A DNA stretch of 64,000 nt, from assembly GCF_004000255.1 (NCBI RefSeq), contig NZ_RCIQ01000012.1, positions 79,556-143,555 of the forward strand, in the 5' to 3' direction. This document shows, piece after piece, positions 50,101 to 58,285 of this stretch. The notes beneath the pieces are model-generated. The model was not told the origin of the DNA. It was given only the letters and a program-made list of their open reading frames with translations, and searched no databases. Positions within the stretch are counted from its first letter, which is position 1, and every line of letters starts with the position of its first letter. This DNA is from Nioella ostreopsis (lineage in GTDB: Bacteria > Pseudomonadota > Alphaproteobacteria > Rhodobacterales > Rhodobacteraceae). Made by a program: the position numbers and the translations under genes.

Positions 50101-50562
50101 TTGCGACCTTTGCTGCGCCTGATCGGCGAATTGATCCCGACACTCCTTCTCGGGATAGTGCTTGTGGCGGTCGGTGCAAACGTCATTTCGCGAACAGTGC
50201 TTCGCGAAGGGTTCCAAGTCGCCAATGAACTGGCCGTGGTCTGTTTTGCGGGCGTGGTGTTCTTTGGGATCATCGGCGCCGCGTTGGACAAGCAGATGTT
50301 CGGGGTTGATTTCTTCGTATCCAGATTGCCCCGGCGGCTTCAAGCCTGGGTGACTGCGCTGACCCATCTTCTTGTCATTGCCATCGCACTGCAGGTTCTG
50401 AACGCAGCCATTGCACAGGTGTCGACCGCGCGGTTCACCACGTTTCTAGCACTGGGCTGGCCAAAATGGATCGTGTCGGCCGGTCTGGGTGTGGCAATGT
50501 CAGCCATCATCTTGGTCCAACTGCTCCATCTTGCCGAACTTTGGCGGGAGCGCCACACATGA
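50101..50562 (+). CDS. dctQ: TRAP transporter small permease
   Basis: DctQ-type membrane protein of about 153 aa with four hydrophobic segments (IPTLLLGIVLVAVGANVISR, VVCFAGVVFFGIIGAALDKQ, TALTHLLVIAIALQVLNAAI, VSAGLGVAMSAIILVQLLHL). The start is uncertain: TTG at 50101 follows a run of seven T residues, and the best ribosome site (GGGAGG) is 22 bases away. A GTG eight bases after the T-run site lies in another frame, and one more T would bring it into frame. A GTG at 50035 would add 22 atypical residues. Stop overlaps dctM by ATGA. Confidence 0.8.
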   Translation: MRPLLRLIGELIPTLLLGIVLVAVGANVISRTVLREGFQVANELAVVCFAGVVFFGIIGAALDKQMFGVDFFVSRLPRRLQAWVTALTHLLVIAIALQVLNAAIAQVSTARFTTFLALGWPKWIVSAGLGVAMSAIILVQLLHLAELWRERHT

Positions 50563-51836
50563 TTGCGTCAGGCATTGCCTTCCTTGCGCTGCTGGTGCTG
50601 CGTGTTCCCATCGCCTTCGTGATCCTGGGGGCCTCGGTGATCTATTTCGCCCTCAACCCGATGATGGCAAGCACCGTGGCGCAACGCATGGCTTCGTCAC
50701 TGGAGAGCTTCCCGCTGCTCGCGGTGCCGTTTTTTATCGTTGCAGGCGCCGCTATGGCCCGTGGCGGCATCGCCCAACGTCTCTACGATTTCGCCGATGG
50801 GCTTGTCGGACACTGGCATGGCGGGCTGGCGCAGGTGGCAGTGATGAACTCGCTTTTCCTGGGGGCGATGTCGGGTTCATCCAACGCGGACGCCGCCATT
50901 GACGCGCGCACCATCGCGCCGATCATGCGTCAGCGCGGCTATTCCAACGGTTTCGCCTCGGTGGTCAGCGCCGCCTCGGGGGCCATCGCGCCGATTATGC
51001 CGCCCTCGATCGGGCTGATCGTCTATGGGTTGCTGACCGACACCTCCATTGGACGCCTGTTTATCGGCGGCATTATCCCGGCATTCATCATCACCTGCGC
51101 GTTACTGCTGACGGTGCGCATCATGGCGAAACGGCGCGGTTACAAACCCGAGCGTGCGCAGAGATTGCCCGCGCGCCAGATCGCGGCGCGCGGGCAATCT
51201 GCCCTTTGGGCGCTGGCGATGCCGGTGCTGCTGATCGTCGGGCTACGCGGTGGCTGGTTCACACCGACCGAGTTGGGGGCAATGGCCGCTCTCTATGCTT
51301 TCGTTATCGGCATCTTCGTCTATCGCGGCTTTCGACTGTCCGAAACTTATGACCTGCTGCGCGAATCCGCGCTGACAACCGCGAATGTCCTGTTCATCGT
51401 GGCCTCAGCGGCCGTCTTCTCACTGGTTCTGGCGCTGGAGCAGGTGCCGCAATCTCTGTTGACCAGCCTGCTGTCTTTGTCCGACAACAAATATGTCATC
51501 CTGATGATCCTGACCGTGATGCTGCTGGTGCTTGGCACCATGCTTGAAGGCCTTGCGTTGATGGTGATCCTGGTCCCGATCCTCAATGAGGTGACGCGCA
51601 CCCTCGGCATAGACCCGGTCCATTTCGGCATCGTCCTGGTATTCAACACAACCATCGGCTCGATCACGCCACCCGTTGGCACGGTCCTTTATACCGTCTG
51701 CTCGATCACCAAATGCTCGATTGAGGAGTTCAGTCGCGAATCCCTGCCCTTCCTGGCCAGCCTGATCGGCGTACTACTTCTCTTGACCTATGTGCCAGCG
51801 CTGGTGACGTTCCTGCCGAACCTGTTGTTCCGCTGA
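50559..51836 (+). CDS. dctM: TRAP transporter large permease
   Basis: DctM-type Na+-coupled transport subunit of 425 aa with about 12 hydrophobic segments. Diagnostic regions are FPLLAVPFFIVAGAAMARGG, FLGAMSGSSNADAAIDARTI, and SAASGAIAPIMPPSIGLIVY. The end, FNTTIGSITPPVGTVLYTVC, is the second conserved half. Complete in length, with the ATG overlapping the dctQ stop. With DctP and DctQ it forms the importer feeding the kinase and deglycase. Confidence 0.92.
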   Translation: MIASGIAFLALLVLRVPIAFVILGASVIYFALNPMMASTVAQRMASSLESFPLLAVPFFIVAGAAMARGGIAQRLYDFADGLVGHWHGGLAQVAVMNSLFLGAMSGSSNADAAIDARTIAPIMRQRGYSNGFASVVSAASGAIAPIMPPSIGLIVYGLLTDTSIGRLFIGGIIPAFIITCALLLTVRIMAKRRGYKPERAQRLPARQIAARGQSALWALAMPVLLIVGLRGGWFTPTELGAMAALYAFVIGIFVYRGFRLSETYDLLRESALTTANVLFIVASAAVFSLVLALEQVPQSLLTSLLSLSDNKYVILMILTVMLLVLGTMLEGLALMVILVPILNEVTRTLGIDPVHFGIVLVFNTTIGSITPPVGTVLYTVCSITKCSIEEFSRESLPFLASLIGVLLLLTYVPALVTFLPNLLFR

Positions 51837-52295
51837 TCCTGGAAGCGATAAGTGCCCATGAGAGTGGTTTTTCAATGGCGGCGCGTGCTATATTGACCGT
51901 GCGGCCACAAATCCACTCGTCATTCTCGGCGTCCGCGACCGGTCGGCGGAACCGTTCGCCTTTGCAGCTTTCGGCACGGGCACGCAAATGGGTCGATTAT
52001 TCCATGCAAATGGTGCAATCCAACACCGGAGTTGAGACCTACCATCTGCACCTGCCTTCACCGCTTCCCCAAGCTGGCACTGAACCGAAGAAATTGGTAG
52101 CCACAGTATAGGATTGGCAACGGTGAGCCGCCTCAGATACTGCATGAATGCTCACCCACCTGGTCTTGACTTCACGAAGTCATCGCCCCGACCAATAATC
52201 CAACGCGGTGAGACGAGGGGCGATCTTGAGTTGAACCTATTATGTTAAAGGAGTTCAGTAACTCATTGAAGATAGAAGTAAACTCGTCCAACCCA
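51837..52295. other. 459-bp intergenic region between dctM and virB6
   Basis: No gene with a ribosome site or motif found. TGACTTC/GAAGTCA at 52167-52182 is a 7-base inverted repeat with a two-base centre. GAGTT/AACTC at 52251-52264 is followed on the minus strand by CTTTAAC and could help end the virB transcript. Lower GC and two weak overlapping frames suggest decayed sequence at the edge of the catabolic cassette. Confidence 0.4.
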
Positions 52296-53321
52296 TCACG
52301 GGGCCAACCGTTTCGCCCTCTCCGCTATCCGCACCACTTGCGCGCTCGCGGTCGCCGCAGCGCTCCGCACAACCACAGGCGCCTGCACCGCACCTCGTCC
52401 GATCGCTTCGCCTGTCGTGAGTGCACCGATCCTCGCCCGGCCCTTGACGCCGTCCGTATTGAAGACTCCCCGCATGATCCCGAATGATCCAGCGACCACA
52501 GCGGGTGCCGCAGCCACCATCAGATTCCCCGAGATCCCACGTACGATCAGCGGCGTCGCCGCAACGAAACCCTTGGCCAGGAACACCATCACGAAGAACG
52601 GCACCAGCGAGCCGATGTTGGTGGCCGAGTTCGGGTCACCGAGCTGGGCCAGAAGCGAGTTCGCCATGCCGACGACGGTCGAGAACATGGCGGCGATGAC
52701 GATGGGGTAGAAGGCGTAGCTGATCGTCGTCGAGACCCATCTGTGGAAGAAATCCTTGGTCGCATCGAAGAGCGACAAAGCGATCATGATCGGAGCAAGG
52801 CCGAGCATCAGCGTCAGCATCATCTTGGCGAAGATGAGGACGATGCCGGTCATGAAGCCAAGAAGGCTCAGGAGCACCAGACCGATGCCGCCGAGGATCG
52901 CGCCAGTCATCCAGTTCAGGTTGTTACCGATCGCGTTCAGGTACTGGCTGAACTCCGTGATGAGATCATCGAACTCAGCGGCAAAGTACGTTGCCCCTGC
53001 CCCGCCGCCACCGACCGAGGAGATCAGAGCCCCGGCGATGTAGTCGAGCCCGCCGATCACGGCATTGGCCACAGCGTTGAAGTTGGCCCAGTTGAAGGCA
53101 AAGAGCCCTATCAACATCAGCTTTATCAGGTACCAGAAGAAGCTGGCCCCATCCATGCTTCGGAACTGGAAGGCCATGTTGATACAAACGCCGATCAGCG
53201 AAAGCGTGACCATCAGCAGGACGATCGTGCCGGTATTGCTCGCCACAGCCCCGAACTGGGACTCGGCGGCATCGGCAAGGAAGCCGTCGGCGGTTCCAAC
53301 CATCCAGCTGACGATGCTCAT
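52296..53321 (-). CDS. virB6: VirB6-type inner-membrane protein
   Basis: Polytopic channel component of the type IV secretion system, 341 aa with at least five long hydrophobic segments (GTIVLLMVTLSLIGVCINMA, FFWYLIKLMLIGLFAFNW, AILGGIGLVLLSLLGFMTGI, MMLTLMLGLAPIMIALSLFD, LVPFFVMVFLAKGFVAATP). The central tryptophan-containing NWMTG and the FDATKDFFHRWV block are characteristic. It starts at an ATG within TAATG, overlapping the stop of the small exported gene. Last gene of the virB operon, an unusual but known placement. Confidence 0.88.
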   Translation of the reverse strand: MSIVSWMVGTADGFLADAAESQFGAVASNTGTIVLLMVTLSLIGVCINMAFQFRSMDGASFFWYLIKLMLIGLFAFNWANFNAVANAVIGGLDYIAGALISSVGGGGAGATYFAAEFDDLITEFSQYLNAIGNNLNWMTGAILGGIGLVLLSLLGFMTGIVLIFAKMMLTLMLGLAPIMIALSLFDATKDFFHRWVSTTISYAFYPIVIAAMFSTVVGMANSLLAQLGDPNSATNIGSLVPFFVMVFLAKGFVAATPLIVRGISGNLMVAAAPAVVAGSFGIMRGVFNTDGVKGRARIGALTTGEAIGRGAVQAPVVVRSAAATASAQVVRIAERAKRLAP

Positions 53322-53740
53322 TACCAGTTGCCTTGCGCTTCGCAGATATCCTGGACGTCGCGGGCGATCTGGTTCTGCTCGTTGCGAATGGCCAGCCGCG
53401 CTTGAGTATGCTCGGCCTGCGTGCTTGTTGCGAACCGTTCCTCGTACTCGGCGGAGGCTGCATCCCATGACGGGAAGCGGACATCACAGCCGCAGTCGCC
53501 AGTTTCCTGGATCGCCTCCCATGACCGCAGCTCGTAGAGCCGCATCAACGTCAGCGCCTTGTAGGCCTCACGCGGGTGAGCCTCGTCCATCCAGGTCGGG
53601 CGAGCGGGCCGGTCGTTGCAGATCCGGTATTGCTGGGGCGACATGGTCACGGTGAGATCGTTCGTCACCTGAGGCGCGGTCTGGGCCGCGAGGGGCGCGG
53701 CCAGCAGGGTGACAGCGGCGGTGAGGGTGATCTTGCGCAT
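53321..53740 (-). CDS. exported cysteine-containing protein of the virB operon
   Basis: Secreted protein of 139 aa with a clear signal peptide (KITLTAAVTLLAAPLAAQ). The mature part has QQYRICNDRPARPTWMDEAH, a CGC motif (TGDCGCDVRFPSWD) and a C-terminal Cys (VQDICEAQ), giving four cysteines for two possible disulfides. No family name. It lies between virB11 and virB6, sharing a base with virB6 in TAATG, so it is a probable periplasmic part or assembly factor of the apparatus. The ATG of MRKITL is preferred over one seven codons earlier because it starts the signal peptide directly. Confidence 0.65.
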   Translation of the reverse strand: MRKITLTAAVTLLAAPLAAQTAPQVTNDLTVTMSPQQYRICNDRPARPTWMDEAHPREAYKALTLMRLYELRSWEAIQETGDCGCDVRFPSWDAASAEYEERFATSTQAEHTQARLAIRNEQNQIARDVQDICEAQGNW

Positions 53741-53757
53741 GGGGATTTCCTTTCGGT

Positions 53758-54792
53758 TCATTCGGCCGCGACCGTGGGGCGCTCGGCACCCCCGGCTGGA
53801 CCCGTGTTCTGGTCTGGATGTCTCGCCTGCCCCGGCAGGAAGAACTCGGTGATGCCGCGGGCGCCATTATGACGGCCGGCCTGAATGATCACGTCGATGG
53901 AGCCCTCGATGTAGTCCACCATATCGGCATAGGTCATCGGCACATCGGTCTTGAGCGCGGCAATGGCGAGGCGACGGACGGCGAGTTGCGGTGTTTCGGC
54001 ATGCAGCGTGGTGAGCGAGCCGCCATGGCCGGTGTTGATCGCCTCAAGGAAGGTCATGGCCTCGCGACCACGGACCTCGCCCAGCACGATCCGATCAGGC
54101 CGCATCCGCAGGGTCGAGGCCAGAAGCACATCCGCGCTGCGGGCGTCGGTATCCCGGTCGGCGATCAGCGTTACGGCATTCGGCTGTTCGGGGCGCAGTT
54201 CGGCTGCCTCCTCAATGGTGATGATCCGCTCCTCGGGTGGGATCAGCGAGAGGATCTTGCGCGCCGCGACCGTCTTGCCGGTCGAGGTGCCCCCCGAGAC
54301 GATCATGTTGAGCTTGTTCTCGACGCAGAACCGCAGGGATGCACCGATGTCGCCGGAAGCCACCACATCGCGCAGGGCGGCATTCCGTTCGCGGCGCAGG
54401 CCTTCGAGGCTGCGCTCCTTGCCATAGAGAAACCCGAGCTTGATCACCTCCAGCGGCAGGGAGGAGAAGAACCGTAGCGAGATGGAAAACCCACCTTCAA
54501 CGGCGGGAGGCTGGATCACCTGCGCCCGGATCGGACGATCCCGATAGAGGATCGAGACCGAGACGATGGGCTTCTTGGTGCTGAGCATGGTTGAGGCGGC
54601 CGAGGCGATCTGGTTGCCGAGGTCCTTGATCTCGGTCTGGCTGAGCGGGGTGCCGAGACCTCGCATGAAATGATCGCCCTGGAACTCGCCCCAGACCTGT
54701 CCGTCGGGGTTGATGCAGATCTCGATCGTGTCGTCCCATTGCACGGGGGCACCAAGCCGGTCGAGCGAAGCTTCGAGATAGCTCGCTGCCAT
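53758..54792 (-). CDS. virB11: VirB11-type hexameric ATPase
   Basis: Cytoplasmic traffic ATPase of 344 aa. Walker A is MIVSGGTSTGKTVAARKIL (about residues 173-191), the Asp box IITIEEAAELRP, Walker B region RPDRIVLGEVRGREAMTFL, and the His box NTGHGGSLTTLHAE. The N-terminal domain is normal. Start ATG follows the virB10 stop with one base between (TGACATG). It energises pilus assembly and substrate transfer with VirB4 and VirD4. Confidence 0.95.
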   Translation of the reverse strand: MAASYLEASLDRLGAPVQWDDTIEICINPDGQVWGEFQGDHFMRGLGTPLSQTEIKDLGNQIASAASTMLSTKKPIVSVSILYRDRPIRAQVIQPPAVEGGFSISLRFFSSLPLEVIKLGFLYGKERSLEGLRRERNAALRDVVASGDIGASLRFCVENKLNMIVSGGTSTGKTVAARKILSLIPPEERIITIEEAAELRPEQPNAVTLIADRDTDARSADVLLASTLRMRPDRIVLGEVRGREAMTFLEAINTGHGGSLTTLHAETPQLAVRRLAIAALKTDVPMTYADMVDYIEGSIDVIIQAGRHNGARGITEFFLPGQARHPDQNTGPAGGAERPTVAAE

Positions 54793-54793
54793 G

Positions 54794-56119
54794 TCAGAAG
54801 ATCTCCAGGTCGCGGTCGACCATGACGGTGATCCGGGTGCCCTGATCGACATGGATCACGGGCCGGATCGCGAGATAGTCCTGCATCACGCTTTGGGTGC
54901 TGTCGCGCAGGTCCGTGCCCACGTCACTTGCGATATCGGCCGCAGCCTCATCCTCAATCTGACCTGCAGCTGCGGCAGGAAGAGCCCCGATCAGCGAGAT
55001 CAGCGCGGCCGAGCCGAAACGCTGTGCGAAGCGGGTATCGACGAAGCCGGTGGTGCCGGTGCGACCGAGCTCGTCTCCGCCAAAGGCGCTGATCTCCACG
55101 GTCTGGTTGTCGGGCAGGATGATGCGATCCCAGGCCACCATGACCCGCGATTGCGCGAGCGCCACATCGGAGCGGTAGCGCCCCACGAGACGCGCGCCGC
55201 GCGGGATGAGGACCCGCGTGCCGTCGAATGAATGAACGTCCTCGGAGACGATCGCGCGGATCGCGCCGGGCAGCGTGCTGTCGAGCGCTGTTTCCGTCAC
55301 GGCCTGGATCATCGTGCCTTGCACGACGGTGTTGCCGGGGTTCACGATCACTTCGGCCCGCGTCACCGGGGCGGGTCTTGCGCCAGCGCGCACGAAGGCT
55401 TCGTCTTCATTCAGGCGCGCGGCCTCGAGGCTGTTCTCTCGGTCGGTCCCTGCCGCCATCCCGGAAAACGCGATCATGGGCGAGGCGATGCGTTCGGCCC
55501 GCGCCTCGGCCTCCGCGATGCGGCGGCGCTCGAGTTCGGCAAGCCGTAACTCCTCCTCGTTCGGCCCGAGGTCCGTGGGCGCAGGCGGGGTCAGCCGTGC
55601 AACTTCAAGGTCCATGCGCAGCTGGTCGAGTTCCCGGTCGCGTTCGGTCAATTGCCGCTCGAGTGCGCGCTGCGCCTCAGACGAGGCTTCCTGCAGCGCC
55701 GCGATCTGCGCCGTGAGATCGGCGATGGCCTGCTCCGCGCCGCTGTCCGAGGCCTCGACGGGCCGTGCGCGCAGGTCTTCGAGTTCCGCGCGCAGCGTTG
55801 CGAGGCTCTCCATCAGCGCCAGTTCCGACGCGGAGGGGCCGGTCTCGGCCGGTGGCGGCGGTGCAGGCTCGACCACGGGCATGGGTGCGAGGTCGCCGAA
55901 GCCCGATCCGGCGGTCTGGAACTCTTCCGGGGCTGCGGTCGGCAGTGGGGCTTCCGGCGATGGCTGTAGGGCGGCCCAGGCCAGCCCGCCCACGGCCACG
56001 ATCCCGGCCACACCGAGGATGGCGGCCAGCGGGGAGGGCCGTGCGGCACCGCGCTTCTTGTCGCCCGTCGATTCAAGCGCCGCGAGACGCGCGGCGAGGT
56101 CTTCGGTGTCCTGGCTCAT
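54794..56119 (-). CDS. virB10: VirB10-type envelope-spanning scaffold
   Basis: Protein of 441 aa linking inner and outer membranes. Cytoplasmic N-terminus (LAARLAALESTGDKKRG), membrane segment at about 31-50 (AAILGVAGIVAVGGLAWAAL), proline-rich periplasmic part, coiled coil with heptads (QEASSEAQRALERQLTERDR), and the conserved C-terminal beta-barrel domain (VVQGTMIQAVTETALDSTLP, GTRVLIPRGARLVGRYRSDV). Overlaps virB9 by ATGA. Confidence 0.94.
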   Translation of the reverse strand: MSQDTEDLAARLAALESTGDKKRGAARPSPLAAILGVAGIVAVGGLAWAALQPSPEAPLPTAAPEEFQTAGSGFGDLAPMPVVEPAPPPPAETGPSASELALMESLATLRAELEDLRARPVEASDSGAEQAIADLTAQIAALQEASSEAQRALERQLTERDRELDQLRMDLEVARLTPPAPTDLGPNEEELRLAELERRRIAEAEARAERIASPMIAFSGMAAGTDRENSLEAARLNEDEAFVRAGARPAPVTRAEVIVNPGNTVVQGTMIQAVTETALDSTLPGAIRAIVSEDVHSFDGTRVLIPRGARLVGRYRSDVALAQSRVMVAWDRIILPDNQTVEISAFGGDELGRTGTTGFVDTRFAQRFGSAALISLIGALPAAAAGQIEDEAAADIASDVGTDLRDSTQSVMQDYLAIRPVIHVDQGTRITVMVDRDLEIF

Positions 56120-56829
56120 GACGTCGGTCCGCCCATATCCTGAACACAGACCTCGTCTTCCCCGAGGCGCAGGACCCATTGCCGGTTCACACCCGAGACC
56201 CGGATCACACCGTCCTCGAGTGCCGTGCTGTTCACCGCCCGCTCGCCGCCATTGGCATAGCGAAAGATCGCCGGGACCGGCGCGTTCCGCGCAAAGCGGA
56301 AATACGTGAAGGTGCCGTCATCCCAGATAGCCGTCGGCGTGAACTCCTCGCTTGCGCTGACGGCGTAGTTGGCATTCGGCGCATCAGCCGCGACGGCCCG
56401 AGCCGGTTGAACGCGACTCTCGGGATAGCGGAACTGCACGACGTAATGCGGAGTCTCGCGCGCCTCGACCACGTGGAAATAGTAGGAGCGGCGGTTCGTG
56501 TAGACCGTGATGTTGGTGGCCACCCCCGAGGCGGCGGGTTTGATGGCGAAGGCACGCCCGCCCGGCACGCCGTCGAACTGGAAGCCGACCGTGTCACCCG
56601 CGATGATCGAGCGGATGGTCTCGCCCTCGCCGAACTCGACGGTGGTGACGCGGGTCAGAGTGGTGACGACGCGGTAGACCTGCCCCTCGGTCCAGGTGGC
56701 GATCCGGACGCGGTTGTCATGGGGACCGGGGCGCGGCGTGGTCTCGGCCAGAGCTGCGGGCGCCATGAGCGCCAACGCACCGGCGACGAGAAGGGCGTGA
56801 ACGGATGTGAGAACGGGAACAGAGGTCAT
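56116..56829 (-). CDS. virB9: VirB9-type outer-membrane complex protein
   Basis: Periplasmic/outer-membrane protein of 237 aa with signal peptide (LLVAGALALMAPAALAE). The N-terminal lobe contains VEFGEGETIRSIIAGDTVGF and NITVYTNRRSYYFHV, the C-terminal lobe PTAIWDDGTFTYFRFARNAP, then VPAIF, all diagnostic. One Cys near the C-terminus (EVCVQDM) may pair with the VirB7-like lipoprotein. Overlaps virB8 by ATGA. Confidence 0.94.
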   Translation of the reverse strand: MTSVPVLTSVHALLVAGALALMAPAALAETTPRPGPHDNRVRIATWTEGQVYRVVTTLTRVTTVEFGEGETIRSIIAGDTVGFQFDGVPGGRAFAIKPAASGVATNITVYTNRRSYYFHVVEARETPHYVVQFRYPESRVQPARAVAADAPNANYAVSASEEFTPTAIWDDGTFTYFRFARNAPVPAIFRYANGGERAVNSTALEDGVIRVSGVNRQWVLRLGEDEVCVQDMGGPTS

Positions 56830-57491
56830 TCGGAACGGTCCGATCGGATGGCATATTGGGTGACGGTGAAGCCGAAGGGGTTCTGCCAGACATCGTCGAT
56901 CGAGCGGGTCCGTTCGGGCTGAAAAGCGAACATCAGCGTCGCGGTGAAGGATCCGTCCTGAGCCCCTTGCGGGCTGGTCAGGCGCTTTCTGAGACGCACC
57001 TGCGCGCGGTTCTCGCCGATCAGCGTGATCGAGGCGATCTCGACCGCCATCTCAGCTGCGGGGCCGTAGCGGGTCGGCGGATAGCTCTCCTGCCCCGAGG
57101 TCCACATGGCGCGCATGCTGGCCTCGGCCGCCCCGGTGGATTGCGCCAGCACCCGGCGCACGCGCAAATCATTGTCGAGCTGGTTGTAGGCCTCGCGGTC
57201 GAGGATGTAGCGGTAGATCTGCGCCTCGATGATGGCGGGCCGCTCGGCAAGCCGCACCGTTTCGACCGTGGCATTGGGCAGCGCGAGACCCGTCGCGGGG
57301 TCATAGGGCACGACAACAGGCGGGGGCGTCTCGACCATCATGGCGACGGCCGCGGCCGCAAGGCAGCCCAAGACGCCGAAACCCGCCCCGCCAAGGCCGA
57401 TCATCCGCCAGAGGTGTTCCCGGCGCAGCGCGCCATGGATCAGTTCCTCTTCCACGAGTTCGCGCGCACTCACCCTCAATGCCCCGCTCAT
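56826..57491 (-). CDS. virB8: VirB8-type inner-membrane assembly factor
   Basis: Bitopic protein of 221 aa. Short cytoplasmic N-terminus, membrane segment about 31-52 (GLGGAGFGVLGCLAAAAVAM) and periplasmic NTF2-like domain with RYILDREAYNQLDNDLRVRR, SITLIGENRAQVRLRKRL and the closing NPFGFTVTQYAI typical of VirB8. ATGA overlaps on both sides. Confidence 0.92.
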   Translation of the reverse strand: MSGALRVSARELVEEELIHGALRREHLWRMIGLGGAGFGVLGCLAAAAVAMMVETPPPVVVPYDPATGLALPNATVETVRLAERPAIIEAQIYRYILDREAYNQLDNDLRVRRVLAQSTGAAEASMRAMWTSGQESYPPTRYGPAAEMAVEIASITLIGENRAQVRLRKRLTSPQGAQDGSFTATLMFAFQPERTRSIDDVWQNPFGFTVTQYAIRSDRSE

Positions 57492-58285
57492 GGTTGAAGC
57501 TCCGGCAAAGTGAAGTCCATGTAGCGCTGTTCTTCAGCTATGGTTGCGGCATCGACGAGACCGGTATTGCCCCGGCCAAGAGTCTGGATGGCTTCAAGCT
57601 CCCACATGCGCGTGAGGGCGATGGCAAGCTCCGCCGTCACGCGGGTGTTGTGGTCCATGGACGCCTTCAGATCTTCCATATCCGGGATCATTTCGACCAG
57701 ACGTTCGACGCGCTCAAGAGATTGTTCCGCCTCTGCGTGGCTGTTCTGCGCCGCTGCCGACATCACGGCACCCGTGGTTGCCCGCGTGGCGACACCTTCC
57801 GCGCCCGGATTACCGCTGGTGGCGATTTCGCGTAGTGAATCTTCGTCAAACCCGGCACTTGCCAGAGCCTGTTCCATCTGCGAGCGCATCGGCCCGGCAT
57901 TTGGCCCGATCAGAGCACTCCAATCGCCCGCCTGGATCCCTCGGATCAGGTCGGGAATGTCGGCCAGATCGGTTTCGAGCAGGTTGTCGAGATCACCGCC
58001 CATGGCGAGGCCGAGGATGCTACGCGGCCCGGTGAGGGAGGCATACATCTCGTTTAACTGCTGGAGCTGGCCTTGCAGCGTCTCAAGCTGCGCAAGCGCA
58101 TTGTCCAGAAGGTCGGTCTGAATCCCGAAATCCTGCAGCATCTGCTGAAGCTGGCGAATTTCCTGGGCAATGTTCTGGGTGTCCACCGTGGGCACACCCT
58201 GTGCCGCGGCAGGTCCGGTGACATTGAGGGCAAGCGCGAGAGCGATGCTACCGGCGAAAAGGGAACGGGGCGGGCGCAGGTTCAA
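57488..58285 (-). CDS. virB5: VirB5-type pilus-tip protein
   Basis: Secreted protein of 265 aa. Signal peptide LFAGSIALALALNVTGPAAA, then AQGVPTVDTQNIAQEIRQLQ and long helices (DLLDNALAQLETLQGQLQQL), typical of VirB5/TrbJ. The end is NTRVTAELAIALTRMWELEA, then EEQRYMDFTLPELQP. The TTG start is supported by AGGAGG seven bases upstream and by the TTGA overlap with the upstream stop. Its AQGVPT beginning and YMDF end recur in the transglycosylase-like protein encoded just upstream. Confidence 0.85.
   Translation of the reverse strand: MNLRPPRSLFAGSIALALALNVTGPAAAQGVPTVDTQNIAQEIRQLQQMLQDFGIQTDLLDNALAQLETLQGQLQQLNEMYASLTGPRSILGLAMGGDLDNLLETDLADIPDLIRGIQAGDWSALIGPNAGPMRSQMEQALASAGFDEDSLREIATSGNPGAEGVATRATTGAVMSAAAQNSHAEAEQSLERVERLVEMIPDMEDLKASMDHNTRVTAELAIALTRMWELEAIQTLGRGNTGLVDAATIAEEQRYMDFTLPELQP

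Noticed and set aside
51875..52145. Opposed short frames between dctM and virB6
   Set aside because: Two frames on opposite strands with no ribosome site or motif; more likely decayed sequence.
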